NCBI RefSeq assembly: GCF_004346925.1
Contig: NZ_CP031167.1
Coordinates: 4,360,001-4,424,000 of the forward strand
Length of the DNA: 64,000 nt
Source of the DNA: Stenotrophomonas sp. ASS1
GTDB taxonomy: Bacteria > Pseudomonadota > Gammaproteobacteria > Xanthomonadales > Xanthomonadaceae
Direction of reading: 5' to 3'
Positions 14,020 through 23,670 of this stretch are shown here, one piece after another. Positions within the stretch are counted from its first letter, which is position 1; every line of letters starts with the position of its first letter. A program made the translations under genes and the position numbers. The notes under the pieces were generated by a model. It was not told the DNA's origin. It searched no databases and saw only the letters and a program-made list of their open reading frames with translations.

Positions 14020-15144
14020 ATGTTCTGGACCATCAAGGTCGTGATCGGCGACGGCGAGCGCGGCCTGGTGTATCGCAACCGTCGTTTCCAGCAGATCCTG
14101 CTGCCGGGGGTGCACCGCCTGTCGCCGTTCGGCGGCCGCCCGCACGTGGACATCCACACCGCATCGAAGGGCGCGGCCTATACCGGCAGCGACCAGGACA
14201 GCCTGATCGAAGCGCTGGGCACCGAGCTGGACACGCACTTCGTGCTGGCCAACGTCGGCGCCAGCGAGGTCGGCCTGTTGCTGCGCAACGGCCGCATCGA
14301 TGAAGTGCTGCCGCCGGGCAGCCGCCGTCTGTACTGGCGGGGTTCGGTCGACACCCAGGTGCGCGTGATGGCGCTGGGTGACGAGCCGCGCATTCCGGCG
14401 GACGTGCAGCAGCGCCTGGGCCAGTTGGGCGTGCTGCCGCGTGTGGCGGTGATCAGCACCGTGCCGAGCGAGTCGGTCGGCCTGCTGTTCATCGATGGCA
14501 CGCTGCGACAGACGCTGGACGCCGGCCTGCACGCGTTCTGGAACTTCAACGGCAACGTGTCGGTGGAGCGTGTGGAGCTGCGTGCGCGTTCGCTGGACGT
14601 GTCCGGCCAGGAACTGCTCAGCCGCGACAAGGTGACCCTGCGGGTGAACCTGGCCGCGACCGTGCAGGTGGTCGACCCGGTGCGTGCACACCGCACGCTC
14701 AGCAATGCCGACGAGTTCGTCTACCGGCAGCTGCAGTTCGGCCTGCGTCAGGCGATTGCCGCGCGCAGCCTGGACGAGCTGCTGGGTGACAAGGCGGCAC
14801 TGGACGGCGAGATCGCCGCCCATGTGCAGGCGGCGATCGAGGGCCACGGCGTGCGGCTGCTCGGCGTGGGCATCAAGGACGTGATCCTGCCGGGTGAGAT
14901 GAAGGAGATCCTCAACGGTGTGGTGCTGGCCGAGAAGCAGGCCCAGGCCAGCGTGATCCGCCGTCGCGAGGAGGCCAACGCCACGCGTTCGCAGCTCAAC
15001 ACCGCAAAGCTGATCGAGGACAACCCGGTGCTGATGCGCTTGAAGGAGCTGGAGGCACTGGAGAAGGTCACCGAGAAGATCGACAAGCTCACCGTGTTCG
15101 GCGGCCTGGATGGCGTGCTGAAGCAGCTGGTGACGATCAGGTAG
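14020..15144 (+). CDS. Slipin / SPFH (Band 7) protein of the RtcB locus
   Basis: A 374-residue SPFH-domain protein. The C-terminal two thirds (RVELRARSLDVSGQE, TLRVNLAATVQVVDP, GVRLLGVGIKDVILPGEMKEIL, then a charged helix) are typical of slipins, which oligomerise at membranes. The N-terminal part holds three copies of a VGLL...G....L.PG...W-type module at about residues 13-39, 83-109 and 152-178. A classical hydrophobic membrane anchor is missing. AAGGAG eight bases before ATG 14020 is a strong ribosome site; the longer frame upstream runs through the hairpin leader. It is followed 57 bases later by rtcB, a pairing known in bacterial RNA-repair operons. Confidence 0.85.
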   Translation: MFWTIKVVIGDGERGLVYRNRRFQQILLPGVHRLSPFGGRPHVDIHTASKGAAYTGSDQDSLIEALGTELDTHFVLANVGASEVGLLLRNGRIDEVLPPGSRRLYWRGSVDTQVRVMALGDEPRIPADVQQRLGQLGVLPRVAVISTVPSESVGLLFIDGTLRQTLDAGLHAFWNFNGNVSVERVELRARSLDVSGQELLSRDKVTLRVNLAATVQVVDPVRAHRTLSNADEFVYRQLQFGLRQAIAARSLDELLGDKAALDGEIAAHVQAAIEGHGVRLLGVGIKDVILPGEMKEILNGVVLAEKQAQASVIRRREEANATRSQLNTAKLIEDNPVLMRLKELEALEKVTEKIDKLTVFGGLDGVLKQLVTIR

Positions 15145-15201
15145 GGGGGTCGCGGCGGCGCAGGGACGCGCCGCCGGCCCATCAAGGACATACACGAAGA
15201 C

Positions 15202-16422
15202 ATGGACACTCAACACAATTATCAATGGCTGCACGCCGAGGGCACCACGCCGATCAAGGGCTGGGTCAACGGTGTGCCGCTGGAAGCGCAGGCGCATGAG
15301 CAGCTGCGCAACATCGCCGCGATCCCGTTCGTCGGGCCGTGGGTGGCCGTGATGCCGGACGTGCACCTGGGCAAGGGCGCGACCGTGGGCTCGGTGATCC
15401 CGACCCGCGGTGCGATCATCCCGGCGGCGGTCGGCGTCGACATCGGCTGCGGCATGGCCGCGGTGCGTACCACGCTGCGTGCCAACGACCTGCCCGATGA
15501 CCTGCGGCAGCTGCGCAACAGCATCGAGCGCAGCATCCCGGTCGGCAACGGCCGTGGCGGCGAGCACCACCGCATGCCCGACAGCATCCATACGCGGCTG
15601 GTGCAGTCCGGGCTGGCCGCCGGCCTGGAGAACATCAAGGACAAGCACCGCAGGATCCGCACCGACAAGCTCGACCGCCAGCTGGGTACGCTGGGCGGCG
15701 GCAACCACTTCATCGAACTGTGCCTGGACGAGACGGACACGGTGTGGGTGATGCTGCACAGCGGATCGCGCGGCACCGGCAACCTGATCGGCACCTACTT
15801 CATCGAGAAGGCGCGCGAGGAACTGGCCCGGCGCGTGCTCGGCTTCCACCTGCCGGACAAGGACCTGGCGTTCTTCATGGAAGGCGAGCCGCTGTTCGAT
15901 GACTACGTCGAAGCAGTGTCGTGGGCGCAGGACTACGCCCGGCAGAACCGCGAGGCAATGATGTCGCGGGTGCTGGCCGAGATGCGCCACCGGCTGCCGA
16001 AGTTCCAGCTGGCGGCGATGGCGGTGAACTGCCACCACAACTACGTGCAGAAGGAGACGCACCACGGCCAGGAGCTGCTCGTTACGCGCAAGGGTGCAGT
16101 GAGTGCCCGCGAGGGCGAGCTGGGCATCATTCCCGGCAGCATGGGCACGCGCAGCTACATCGTGCGTGGCAAGGGCAACGCGGAAAGCTTCCACAGCTGC
16201 AGCCACGGTGCCGGCCGGGTAATGAGCCGTGGCGCTGCGCGCCAGCAGATCACGCTGGCCCAGCACCGCGAGGCCACCGCGCATGTGGAATGCCGCAAGG
16301 ACAGCGGCGTGCTGGATGAGTCGCCGGCCGCGTACAAGTCGATCGACGATGTAATGGCCGCGCAGCTCGACCTGGTCGACGTGGTGCACACGCTGCGCCA
16401 GGTGCTGTGCGTGAAGGGATGA
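15202..16422 (+). CDS. rtcB: RNA-splicing ligase RtcB
   Basis: A 406-residue GTP- and Mn-dependent ligase that seals RNA 2',3'-cyclic phosphate or 3'-phosphate ends to 5'-OH ends; it repairs cleaved tRNAs. Metal and guanylylation motifs seen: DVHLGKGATVGSVIP, VGVDIGCGM, LGGGNHFIEL, HSGSRGTGN, NCHHNYV and CSHGAGRVMSR with the guanylate-accepting histidine. Length equals E. coli RtcB (408). No rtcA cyclase or rtcR activator is in the window. The upstream slipin and tRNA-like modules suggest a damage-responsive tRNA repair unit. Confidence 0.95.
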   Translation: MDTQHNYQWLHAEGTTPIKGWVNGVPLEAQAHEQLRNIAAIPFVGPWVAVMPDVHLGKGATVGSVIPTRGAIIPAAVGVDIGCGMAAVRTTLRANDLPDDLRQLRNSIERSIPVGNGRGGEHHRMPDSIHTRLVQSGLAAGLENIKDKHRRIRTDKLDRQLGTLGGGNHFIELCLDETDTVWVMLHSGSRGTGNLIGTYFIEKAREELARRVLGFHLPDKDLAFFMEGEPLFDDYVEAVSWAQDYARQNREAMMSRVLAEMRHRLPKFQLAAMAVNCHHNYVQKETHHGQELLVTRKGAVSAREGELGIIPGSMGTRSYIVRGKGNAESFHSCSHGAGRVMSRGAARQQITLAQHREATAHVECRKDSGVLDESPAAYKSIDDVMAAQLDLVDVVHTLRQVLCVKG

Positions 16423-16430
16423 TGGAACGG

Positions 16431-16563
16431 TGCCGGCCTCGGCCGGCACCTGCTCGACGGGCACGGGCGAATGGATGCCCGGGATCCGTAGCGTCGAGCT
16501 TGCTCGACTGCTCTTCCACGCCATGCGTGGATGAAACGGCGCCGACCAAGGTCGGCATCTACC
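16431..16563. repeat. Cluster of three small inverted repeats
   Basis: tgccggcc-tc-ggccggca (16431-16448), GTAGcgtcgagc-ttgctcgac (16488-16509) and ccacgc-cat-gcgtgg followed by gccgacc-aa-ggtcggc (16517-16555), ending in CTAC. These are head-tail REP-like units filling the convergent gap between rtcB and the oxidoreductase. Confidence 0.6.
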
Positions 16564-16586
16564 AGAGCAGCACGTCGCGTCGGGGG

Positions 16587-17492
16587 TCAGCGCGGCACGC
16601 TGTCCTCGGCCACCAGCGCATGATGCACGCCGATCCCCGCGCGCACGCCTTCGGCGGCGGCCAGGGTGATGTTGCCGACCGTGGTCGCATCGCCCGCGGC
16701 GTATACGTTCGGCACCGAGGTCTGCTTCATCATGTCGACCTCGATCAGCACCCCCAGCGGGCTCTCGACCAATGTGCACCCCAGCTGCTGCACCAGCGGC
16801 GTGGCCATCGCCTGGGTAGCCGGCACGAACAGCGCACGCTGTGCGATGCGGCGGCCATCGGCCAGCTCCACTTCCAGCCAGGTCGGCTGGTCGCCCTGCA
16901 CACCCAGCACGGGTGACGTCTCGATGTGCACGCCACGCTGCTGCATGGCGGCGCGTTCCTCATCGGTGATCTCCAGACCCATGCTGAAGAACGTGACATT
17001 GCCCCAGTCGGCGAACAGCGGCGCCTTGCTGGCGGACATCGGATGCCCGCCGAGCAGGCCGATGGCACCACCACCGACTTCATAGCCGTGGCAGTAGGGG
17101 CAGTGCAGCACGGTGCTGCCCCAGCGCTCGGCCAGTCCGGGCAGTTCCGGCAGCTGATCGGCGATGCCGCTGGCCAGCAGCAGCTTGCGCGCGGCCAGCA
17201 CCTGGCCATCGGCGGTACGCACTTCCACGCCTTCGGCGGTGGTGCGGGCGTGCTCCACTTCGGCATGCACCCAACGCACCGTGGGGTAGTCCAGCAGCTG
17301 CTGACGCGCGGTCTTCAGCAGCTCGGCGCCGCTGATGCCATCCAGCCCCAGCACCCCGTGCGAATGACTGGCGAAGCGATTGCGCGGTGAACCGGCATCG
17401 ATGACGGTGACCGGGCGACGGGCACGGGCCAGGATCAGGCCGGCGGCAATGCCGGCGTAGCTGCCGCCGACGATGAGCACATCAGGATTCAT
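16587..17492 (-). CDS. Thioredoxin-reductase-like FAD/NAD(P) disulfide oxidoreductase
   Basis: A 301-residue flavoprotein with the FAD loop LIVGGSYAGIAAGL at the N-terminus, a redox CPYC in HCPYCHGYEV near residue 133, an NADP loop GLLGGHPMSA and the C-terminal NVYAAGDAT FAD motif. This matches thioredoxin-reductase-like proteins. The missing second-domain details do not tell the substrate. ATG 17492 overlaps the end of the Rrf2 regulator gene by 11 bases, so they form an operon controlled by that regulator. Confident in the fold, not the substrate. Confidence 0.87.
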   Translation of the reverse strand: MNPDVLIVGGSYAGIAAGLILARARRPVTVIDAGSPRNRFASHSHGVLGLDGISGAELLKTARQQLLDYPTVRWVHAEVEHARTTAEGVEVRTADGQVLAARKLLLASGIADQLPELPGLAERWGSTVLHCPYCHGYEVGGGAIGLLGGHPMSASKAPLFADWGNVTFFSMGLEITDEERAAMQQRGVHIETSPVLGVQGDQPTWLEVELADGRRIAQRALFVPATQAMATPLVQQLGCTLVESPLGVLIEVDMMKQTSVPNVYAAGDATTVGNITLAAAEGVRAGIGVHHALVAEDSVPR

Positions 17493-17937
17493 GGTGACCT
17501 TCCAGGGAACGGTGATGGGCAAGATGGCGGGCGAAGTCGGCGCCGAGCTGGTCCAGCGTGGTCGCCTGCAGGCGCTGCTCAAGCAGCCGCTGCGCCTCGC
17601 GCGCGCCTTCGAGCAGGGCGCTGTTGACCAGCTGCTGGATCGGGCAGCCACCGCCGGAATCGCGAGCGCCGACCTGGACCAGCGGCGGTGCTCCCACCGC
17701 CAGATAGATGTCATGCAGGGTGATCGCCGCGGCATCGCGTGCCAGCAGGCTGCCGCCGCCGTGACCACGGGTGCTGCGCACCAGGCCGGCCTTGTGCAGC
17801 TGTGCCAGCAGACGACGGATCACCACCGGATGGGTCGGCAGGCACGACGCCAGCTGTTCGGACGTGCGCGGGGCGGCATGGCCGACCAGATGCGCCATCA
17901 CGTGCAGGGCGTCGGAGAGGGGGTTCGCGGATTTCAT
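17482..17937 (-). CDS. Rrf2-family transcriptional regulator
   Basis: A 151-residue winged-helix regulator: SDALHVMAHL, HPVVIRRLLAQLHKAGLVRSTRGHGGGSLLA (helix-turn-helix and wing) and the Rrf2 hallmark ITLHDIYLAV. Only one cysteine, in SGGGCPIQQ near residue 98, is present in the region where Fe-S Rrf2 proteins have three. That points to a thiol switch rather than an Fe-S sensor. A palindrome overlaps its start codon, suggesting autoregulation. It is divergent from the chemoreceptor gene. Confidence 0.88.
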   Translation of the reverse strand: MKSANPLSDALHVMAHLVGHAAPRTSEQLASCLPTHPVVIRRLLAQLHKAGLVRSTRGHGGGSLLARDAAAITLHDIYLAVGAPPLVQVGARDSGGGCPIQQLVNSALLEGAREAQRLLEQRLQATTLDQLGADFARHLAHHRSLEGHHES

Positions 17938-17956
17938 GTAACAACATTAGTTACAT
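17936..17956. promoter_or_regulatory. Operator-like palindrome over the Rrf2 start codon
   Basis: atgtaac-aacatta-gttacat is a perfect 7-7-7 inverted repeat. Its left arm shares the ATG of the regulator gene (minus-strand start at 17937), where binding would block transcription. Rrf2 proteins bind such AT-rich palindromes. Confidence 0.6.
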
Positions 17957-18120
17957 TTAATTCCTCTGTCGAGGGTCTGCTTTCGTTCCATATGGACACA
18001 TCTGTCCTATGAAACATCTCCTTCACATCACTAAACGAAACGCGAATGTGATCAACATCCCACTTCAGGGCGTGCGCAGCGGGTCGATACCGCAGTGCCC
18101 CTTCCCGAGAGTTCTTCCCC

Positions 18121-20241
18121 ATGAATGCGTCTGTCCGTGCTCCGCGCCTGCAGTCCAAGCTGCTCGGCGCGGTTTCTGTTGGTCTGGCTGTGGTCCTGCT
18201 GTGCGCTCTGGCCGGCCTGGCCTCCGCCTGGTTGAAGTTGTCCACCGAGGTTCCACCCGAAGTCGCGCACAGCCGCGATGCCGAACGCCTGCAGCGCGAG
18301 TTCCGCGGTCAGGTGCAGGAATGGAAGAACGTGCTGCTGCGCGGCCACGACGACGCGTTGCGCCAACGCCACCTGGACGCCTTCGACAGCGAGGGCCGTC
18401 TGGTCGAGCAGCTGGCCAAGGGCCTGGTCAGCAGCCCGGATGCACGCACGCGCGAACTGGCGCAGGCCTTCATCGGCCTGCATGCGCAGCTGCAGCAGGA
18501 CTATCACGCGGCGCTGCAGGCGTTCGCCGAGGCCAGCTACGATCCCGCCGCCGGCGACAACCTCGTGCGCGGCAAGGACCGCCCGGTGGCAACCGCGCTG
18601 GATGCGTTGAGTACGCACGCCACGCAGGTGGCCGAAGCGGCGGTAGCGGTCCGTTCGCAGCAGGCGCGGCAGACGCTGCTGCTGTGCGCGGCGCTGACCG
18701 TGCTGGCCGCCGTGCTGCTGCTGATGGGCCTGGGATGGTGGCTGCGGCGTGCGGTGGTGCAGCCGGTGCTGGCGGTGGAAGCCGCTGCGCGTGCAGTGGC
18801 CGCCGGTGATCTGCAGCATGTTGTGCAGGTGCGCAGCCGCGATGAGATCGGTCGCCTCGCGCAGGCCATGCAGGCCGTGCAGTCCACGCTGCGCGGTGTG
18901 CTCGATGCACAGGCCACGATGGCACAAGCGCATGAAGCCGGCACCATCAGCCACCGCATGGATGCCAGTGCCTTCCCCGGTGCATTCGGCACGATGGTGG
19001 CCGACAGCAACGCGCTGGTCGATGCGCACATCCAGGTGAAGCTGCGCGCGATTGCGATCATGGGCCGTTACGCCATCGGTGACCTCAGCCAGGACATGGA
19101 GCGGCTGCCGGGCGAGAAGGCCGTGATCACCGACGCACTGGATACCGCCAAGGCCAATCTGGGCACGATCAATGGCGAGATCCGCCGCCTGGCCGAAGCC
19201 GCTGCCATGGGTGACTTCGGCCAGCGTGGCGACAGCGCGCGCTTCGAGCATGACTTCCGCGCGATGGTCGACGGCTTGAACCGATTGATGCAGACCACCG
19301 AACTGAACCTCGGCGAGGTCTCCAGCATGCTGCGCGCGATTGCCGATGGCCGCCTCGGCGCGCGCATGCATGGCGATTTCCAGGGCGTATTCGCACGCAT
19401 CGCCGGTGATGCCAACACCACCGCCGCACAGCTGGCGACCATCGTCACCGACATCAAGCACGCCTCCGGCAACATCCACACGGCGGCGGCGGAGATCGCC
19501 GCCGGCAACAACGATCTGTCACGCCGCACCGAACAGCAGGCGGCCAACCTGGAAGAGACCGCCGCCTCCATGGAGGAGCTGACCTCCACCGTTCGCCAGA
19601 ACGCCGAGCATGCGCGCCAGGCCAACCAGCTGGCGATCGGCGCACACACCGTTGCCTCCCACGGCGGCAGCGTGGTCGGTCAGGTGGTGACGACGATGAG
19701 CGCGATCGAAACCTCGTCGCGGCAGATCGCCGAGATCATCAGCGTGATCGATGGCATCGCGTTCCAGACCAACATCCTGGCGCTGAACGCGGCAGTAGAA
19801 GCGGCGCGGGCCGGCGAACAGGGCCGCGGCTTCGCGGTGGTTGCCAGTGAAGTACGCACGCTGGCGCAGCGCTCGGCCGCGGCCGCGAAGGAGATCAAGG
19901 CGTTGATCGAAGCCTCGGTTGAGCAGGTCGGGCACGGTGCACAGCGCGTGCGCGAGGCCGGTGACACCATGGCCGAGATCGTGGCATCGGTGCAACGCGT
20001 GACCGACATCATGGCCGAGATTTCCGCGGCCTCGCAGGAGCAGAGCGCGGGTATCGAGCAGGTCAGCCAGACCGTGATCCAGATGGATGGCACCACCCAG
20101 CAGAACGCCGCGCTGGTGGAGGAAGCCAGTGCCGCCGCACGCAGCCTGGAACAACAGGCGAACCGGTTGATCGACGCGGTGGATGTGTTCGATCTGTCGA
20201 CCACGGCGGCAGCGAAGGACGCGTTGGCGCGTGCGGCCTGA
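18121..20241 (+). CDS. Methyl-accepting chemotaxis protein with extended HAMP region
   Basis: A 706-residue chemoreceptor. TM1 at about residues 15-40, a helical periplasmic domain of about 150 residues, TM2 at about 187-207, then HAMP ([25 protein letters not shown]) and further HAMP-like repeats marked by [14 protein letters not shown] and GRLGARM (about residues 320, 360 and 410). The signalling hairpin tip is [26 protein letters not shown] near residue 540-565. No C-terminal receptor pentapeptide for CheR binding is seen. It stands alone; ligand unknown. Confidence 0.9.
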   Translation: MNASVRAPRLQSKLLGAVSVGLAVVLLCALAGLASAWLKLSTEVPPEVAHSRDAERLQREFRGQVQEWKNVLLRGHDDALRQRHLDAFDSEGRLVEQLAKGLVSSPDARTRELAQAFIGLHAQLQQDYHAALQAFAEASYDPAAGDNLVRGKDRPVATALDALSTHATQVAEAAVAVRSQQARQTLLLCAALTVLAAVLLLMGLGWWLRRAVVQPVLAVEAAARAVAAGDLQHVVQVRSRDEIGRLAQAMQAVQSTLRGVLDAQATMAQAHEAGTISHRMDASAFPGAFGTMVADSNALVDAHIQVKLRAIAIMGRYAIGDLSQDMERLPGEKAVITDALDTAKANLGTINGEIRRLAEAAAMGDFGQRGDSARFEHDFRAMVDGLNRLMQTTELNLGEVSSMLRAIADGRLGARMHGDFQGVFARIAGDANTTAAQLATIVTDIKHASGNIHTAAAEIAAGNNDLSRRTEQQAANLEETAASMEELTSTVRQNAEHARQANQLAIGAHTVASHGGSVVGQVVTTMSAIETSSRQIAEIISVIDGIAFQTNILALNAAVEAARAGEQGRGFAVVASEVRTLAQRSAAAAKEIKALIEASVEQVGHGAQRVREAGDTMAEIVASVQRVTDIMAEISAASQEQSAGIEQVSQTVIQMDGTTQQNAALVEEASAAARSLEQQANRLIDAVDVFDLSTTAAAKDALARAA

Positions 20242-20251
20242 TTGATCCGGT

Positions 20252-20437
20252 TGCCGGCCAGCGGGCGGTACCACCCGTGCGATGTGCCGGCCGCTGGCCG
20301 GCAGCGTCCGCCGCCACATGGGTAGCGCCCGACCGTTGGTCGGGCGACGGCAGGATCAGTGCGGACCAACGGTCCGCACCCACCAGAGCAGCCGCGCCCA
20401 CCGGCGCGTGCGGTAGTGCCGGCCGCTGGCCGGCAAC
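20252..20437. repeat. Cluster of SMAG and related palindromes
   Basis: An inverted SMAG variant near 20254-20272, a copy at 20286-20304, GTAGcgcccgacc-gtt-ggtcgggc near 20322-20348, gtgcggacc-aac-ggtccgcac near 20360-20380, and GTAG-tgccggccgctggccggca at 20413-20436. The convergent gap between the chemoreceptor and LysR genes is almost wholly repeat. Confidence 0.65.
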
Positions 20438-20438
20438 C

Positions 20439-21341
20439 TCAGCGCACGTAATCGCTCTGCGCCATCGCGTCGGCCAGGTAATCCACGAACGAGCTGATCC
20501 GCGACGACACGGCGGTGTTGCGGTAGTACACCGCATGGATCGGCTGGTACACATCCAGCGTCTGCGCCGCCAGCACCTGCACCAGGGTGCCGGCGCTGCG
20601 GTCGCGATCGGTGACGAAGTCAGACAGGCAGGTGATGCCCACACCTTCCACCGCCAGCCGGCGCAGCGTCTCGCCACTGGATACGGCAATATCCGGGCGC
20701 ACCAGCAGCAGCCCATCCGACTCTCCGGGCAGCGGCCAACGGTTGAGTGATTCCGGCTCGTTGAAGCTGAGCAGCGTGTGCTGGCCCAGCGCGGCGACGC
20801 TGGCCGGTTCGCCGTGCCTGGCCAGGTAGTCCGGGCTGGCCACCAGCCGCAGCTGGCAGCGGCCCAGCAGCCGCGCATGCAGGGTGGAGTCGGCCAGCGG
20901 GCCGATCCGGATCGCCAGATCGGTGCGCCGTTCGAGCAGGTCGATGTAGCGGTCGGAACTGTTCAACTCCAGCTGTACTTCCGGGTAACGCGCGCGATAG
21001 CCGGCCACCAGCGGCGCAATCACGTGCAGCACGAACGGCATCGCCGCATCCACGCGCAGGCGCCCCGCCGGGCGTTCGCGGCGCGCCGCCATCTGTTCCT
21101 CGGCCGATTCCACCGCATCGATGATCGCGCGCGCATGGCGCAGGAACGCCTCACCCTCGGCAGTCAGGTGCAGGCGGCGGGTGGTGCGGGTCAGCAGGGT
21201 GATCCCCAGCTTGTCCTCCAGCCGCCCCAACGCACGGCTCACGCCCGAGGGCGTCTGCCCCAGCTGCTCAGCGGCGGCACTGATCGAGCCGCTGTCGATC
21301 ACCGAAAGGAACGCCTGCATTTCATCGAGAGTGGTCTTCAT
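20439..21341 (-). CDS. LysR-family transcriptional regulator
   Basis: A 300-residue LTTR. The helix-turn-helix spans about residues 4-60 (LDEMQAFLSVIDSGSISAAA..LGQTPSGVSRALGRLE), followed by the periplasmic-binding-like effector domain with AGRLRVDAAMP and GVGITCLSDFV. It is divergent from an MFS exporter and a dkgB-like reductase, so it probably controls them. A tattg-N9-caata element lies in the 107-base gap. Effector unknown. Confidence 0.9.
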   Translation of the reverse strand: MKTTLDEMQAFLSVIDSGSISAAAEQLGQTPSGVSRALGRLEDKLGITLLTRTTRRLHLTAEGEAFLRHARAIIDAVESAEEQMAARRERPAGRLRVDAAMPFVLHVIAPLVAGYRARYPEVQLELNSSDRYIDLLERRTDLAIRIGPLADSTLHARLLGRCQLRLVASPDYLARHGEPASVAALGQHTLLSFNEPESLNRWPLPGESDGLLLVRPDIAVSSGETLRRLAVEGVGITCLSDFVTDRDRSAGTLVQVLAAQTLDVYQPIHAVYYRNTAVSSRISSFVDYLADAMAQSDYVR

Positions 21342-21349
21342 GCCCCTAT

Positions 21350-21368
21350 TATTGACTGCACAGCAATA
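21350..21368. promoter_or_regulatory. LysR-type operator candidate
   Basis: tattg-N9-caata, an interrupted palindrome with the spacing of T-N11-A LysR boxes, between the divergent lysR and MFS genes and nine bases upstream of the lysR start. Confidence 0.5.
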
Positions 21369-21448
21369 GTGATTGGCGTGAAGACCGGTTTTTCAGCAAA
21401 GGTCGGCGGCGCAGACTGCGCAGCCTCTTCCTCCTGCTGGACCCTGTC

Positions 21449-22663
21449 ATGACCCGTGGCATTCCCCTCGCCCTGCTGGCGTTGACCCTCGGTGCCTTTG
21501 CCATCGGCACCACCGAATTCGTCATCGTCGGCCTGATCCCGACCATCGCCGGCAACCTGCAGGTCAGCCTGCCCTCGGCCGGCCTGCTGGTCTCGCTGTA
21601 CGCGCTGGGTGTGGCCATCGGTGCGCCGGTGCTGACTGCGCTGACCGGACGCGTACCGCGCAAGCAACTGCTGGTGGCGCTGATGGTGTTGTTCACGCTC
21701 GGCAATGTCGTCGCCTGGATGGCACCCGGCTATACCTCGCTGATCATCGCCCGCATCCTCACCGGCCTGGCGCACGGCGTGTTCTTCTCGATCGGCGCGA
21801 TCATCGCCACCGCCGTGGTACCGAAGGAGAAGGCGGCCAGCGCGATCGCCATCATGTTCACCGGCCTGACCGTGGCGCTGGTGACCGGCGTGCCGCTGGG
21901 CACTTTCATCGGCCAGCACCTGGGCTGGCGCGCCACCTTCCTGGCGGTGGCCGGGCTCGGCGTGATCGCATTGCTGGGTGCGCTGCTGTTCGTGCCGCGC
22001 AGCGTGCCGCAGAGCGCGCCGTCCAGCTTCCGCCAGCAGCTGGCCGTGCTCGGCCAGCCGCGCCTGCTGCTGGTCTATGCGATGACCACGCTGGGTTATG
22101 GCGGGACCTTCCTGGCCTTCACCTACCTGGCGCCGATCCTCCAGGACGTCACCGGTTTCTCGGCCAATGCGGTCAGCCTGGTGCTGCTGGTGTACGGCGT
22201 GTCAGTGGCGATCGGCAACCTGTGGGGCGGGCGCATGGCGGACCGCATGGGCCCGGTGCCCGCGCTGAAGCGCATCTTCGCGCTGCTGGCCATCGTGCTG
22301 TTCGCGCTCACCTTCACCGCCTGGAACGCCCGGCTGATGCTGCTGACCGTGCTGGCGCTGGGCGCCGTGGCCTTCGGCAACGTGCCCGGCCTGCAGGTCT
22401 ATGTGGTCAAGCAGGCGCAGCGCTATGCACCGCAGGCCACCGACGTGGCCTCGGGCCTGAATATCGCCGCCTTCAACATCGGCATCGCACTGGGCGCTTC
22501 GCTGGGTGGCCTGGTGGTGGAGCACGTCGGCCTGATGCACACGCCGTGGCTGGGCGCACTGGTGGTACTGGGCGCGTATGCGCTGACCGCGCTCAGCGGC
22601 CGCCTGGACCGTCGTGATGGCATCAATGATCGCGCCGATGGCATCGCCGTGGCCGCGCATTGA
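21449..22663 (+). CDS. MFS efflux transporter, DHA1 type
   Basis: A 404-residue transporter with 12 predicted helices. The N-terminal [20 protein letters not shown] and the loop-2-3 motif GRVPRKQLL are typical of drug:proton antiporters of the AraJ/YdhP/YnfM branch; [13 protein letters not shown] and the antiporter motif C-like [15 protein letters not shown] also fit. Substrate not readable. It is the first gene of the unit divergent from lysR and is followed 126 bases later by a dkgB-like gene. Confidence 0.87.
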   Translation: MTRGIPLALLALTLGAFAIGTTEFVIVGLIPTIAGNLQVSLPSAGLLVSLYALGVAIGAPVLTALTGRVPRKQLLVALMVLFTLGNVVAWMAPGYTSLIIARILTGLAHGVFFSIGAIIATAVVPKEKAASAIAIMFTGLTVALVTGVPLGTFIGQHLGWRATFLAVAGLGVIALLGALLFVPRSVPQSAPSSFRQQLAVLGQPRLLLVYAMTTLGYGGTFLAFTYLAPILQDVTGFSANAVSLVLLVYGVSVAIGNLWGGRMADRMGPVPALKRIFALLAIVLFALTFTAWNARLMLLTVLALGAVAFGNVPGLQVYVVKQAQRYAPQATDVASGLNIAAFNIGIALGASLGGLVVEHVGLMHTPWLGALVVLGAYALTALSGRLDRRDGINDRADGIAVAAH

Positions 22664-22788
22664 GACAGGTCATGCCGTGCCGGCACCCTGCCGGTACGGT
22701 GGTGCAATGCACCGTTGCCGGCACGTATGCGGCCACTGGCCTACCCTTTGCCGGATATTCGCATCCCTCCCCTCTGCTGGAGCTCCCC

Positions 22789-23598
22789 ATGACTGTCCCC
22801 GCCTTCGGTCTCGGCACCTTCCGCCTCAAAGACCAGACCGTGATCGACTCCGTGCGCAACGCGCTGGATGTCGGCTACCGCGCCATCGATACCGCACAGA
22901 TCTACGGCAATGAAGCCGAGGTCGGCCAGGCCATTGCCGACTCCGGTGTGCCGCGCGATGAGATTTACCTGACCACCAAGGTCTGGATCACCGAGTTCAA
23001 GCGCGAAGCGCTGCTGGCCAGCCTGCGCACCAGCCTGGAGAAGCTGCGCACCGACCATGTCGACCTGGCACTGATCCACTGGCCGTCGCCGAACGACAAG
23101 GTCGACGTGCCGATGGAGGAGTACCTGACCGCACTGGCCGAGGCCAAGGCACAGGGCCTGACGAAGGAGATCGGCATCTCCAACTTCACCATCGCACAGA
23201 CCCGCAAGGCGATCGAGATCCTCGGTGCCGATGCGATCACCACCAACCAGATCGAGATCCATCCGTACCTGCAGAACCGCCTGCTGGTGAAGTTCCTGCA
23301 GGACAACGGCATCCACATTACCGCCTACATGAGCCTGGCCTATGGCGAGGTGATCAAGGACCCGGTTATCCAGGCCATTGCCGGCCGTCACCAGGCCACG
23401 CCCGCGCAGATCGCGCTGGCCTGGGCACTGCAGCAGGGTTACTCGGTCATTCCGTCTTCGACCAAGCGCGAGAACCTGTCGGGCAACCTGGAAGCGGCAG
23501 CAATCCGCCTCACCGACGAAGACATGGCGCAGATCGCCAAGCTGGATCGTGGGCACCGCCTGGCCAACCCGGAAGGCATTGCGCCGGCCTGGGATTGA
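22789..23598 (+). CDS. dkgB: 2,5-diketo-D-gluconate reductase B
   Basis: A 269-residue aldo/keto reductase closely matching my memory of E. coli DkgB (267 residues): [26 protein letters not shown] with the Asp-Tyr pair, TTKVWI with the lysine, LIHWPSPND with the histidine, KEIGISNFT, and NADP-binding [11 protein letters not shown]. The family reduces methylglyoxal and other carbonyls as well as diketogluconate. ATG 22789 has GGAG six bases upstream; the longer frame starting at 22660 is dominated by repeat-like sequence. Confidence 0.92.
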   Translation: MTVPAFGLGTFRLKDQTVIDSVRNALDVGYRAIDTAQIYGNEAEVGQAIADSGVPRDEIYLTTKVWITEFKREALLASLRTSLEKLRTDHVDLALIHWPSPNDKVDVPMEEYLTALAEAKAQGLTKEIGISNFTIAQTRKAIEILGADAITTNQIEIHPYLQNRLLVKFLQDNGIHITAYMSLAYGEVIKDPVIQAIAGRHQATPAQIALAWALQQGYSVIPSSTKRENLSGNLEAAAIRLTDEDMAQIAKLDRGHRLANPEGIAPAWD

Positions 23599-23610
23599 GG
23601 CCCCGTTGTT

Positions 23611-23670
23611 GTAGAGCCGAGCCCACGCTCGGCTGCCGTCTCCCTGGAGCTGAGCATGGCTCGGCTCTAC
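23611..23670. repeat. Facing pair of GTAGAGCCGAGC repeats
   Basis: GTAGagccgagcccacgctcggc at the left and its inverted counterpart ending ctcggctCTAC at the right form a 60-base mirror unit. The right end overlaps the 3' end of the kinase gene on the minus strand. Confidence 0.7.

Noticed and set aside
13684..15144. 486-residue open frame including the slipin
   Set aside because: The first 112 codons run through the hairpin-rich leader with no domain, and ATG 14020 has a much better ribosome site and starts the first repeat module.
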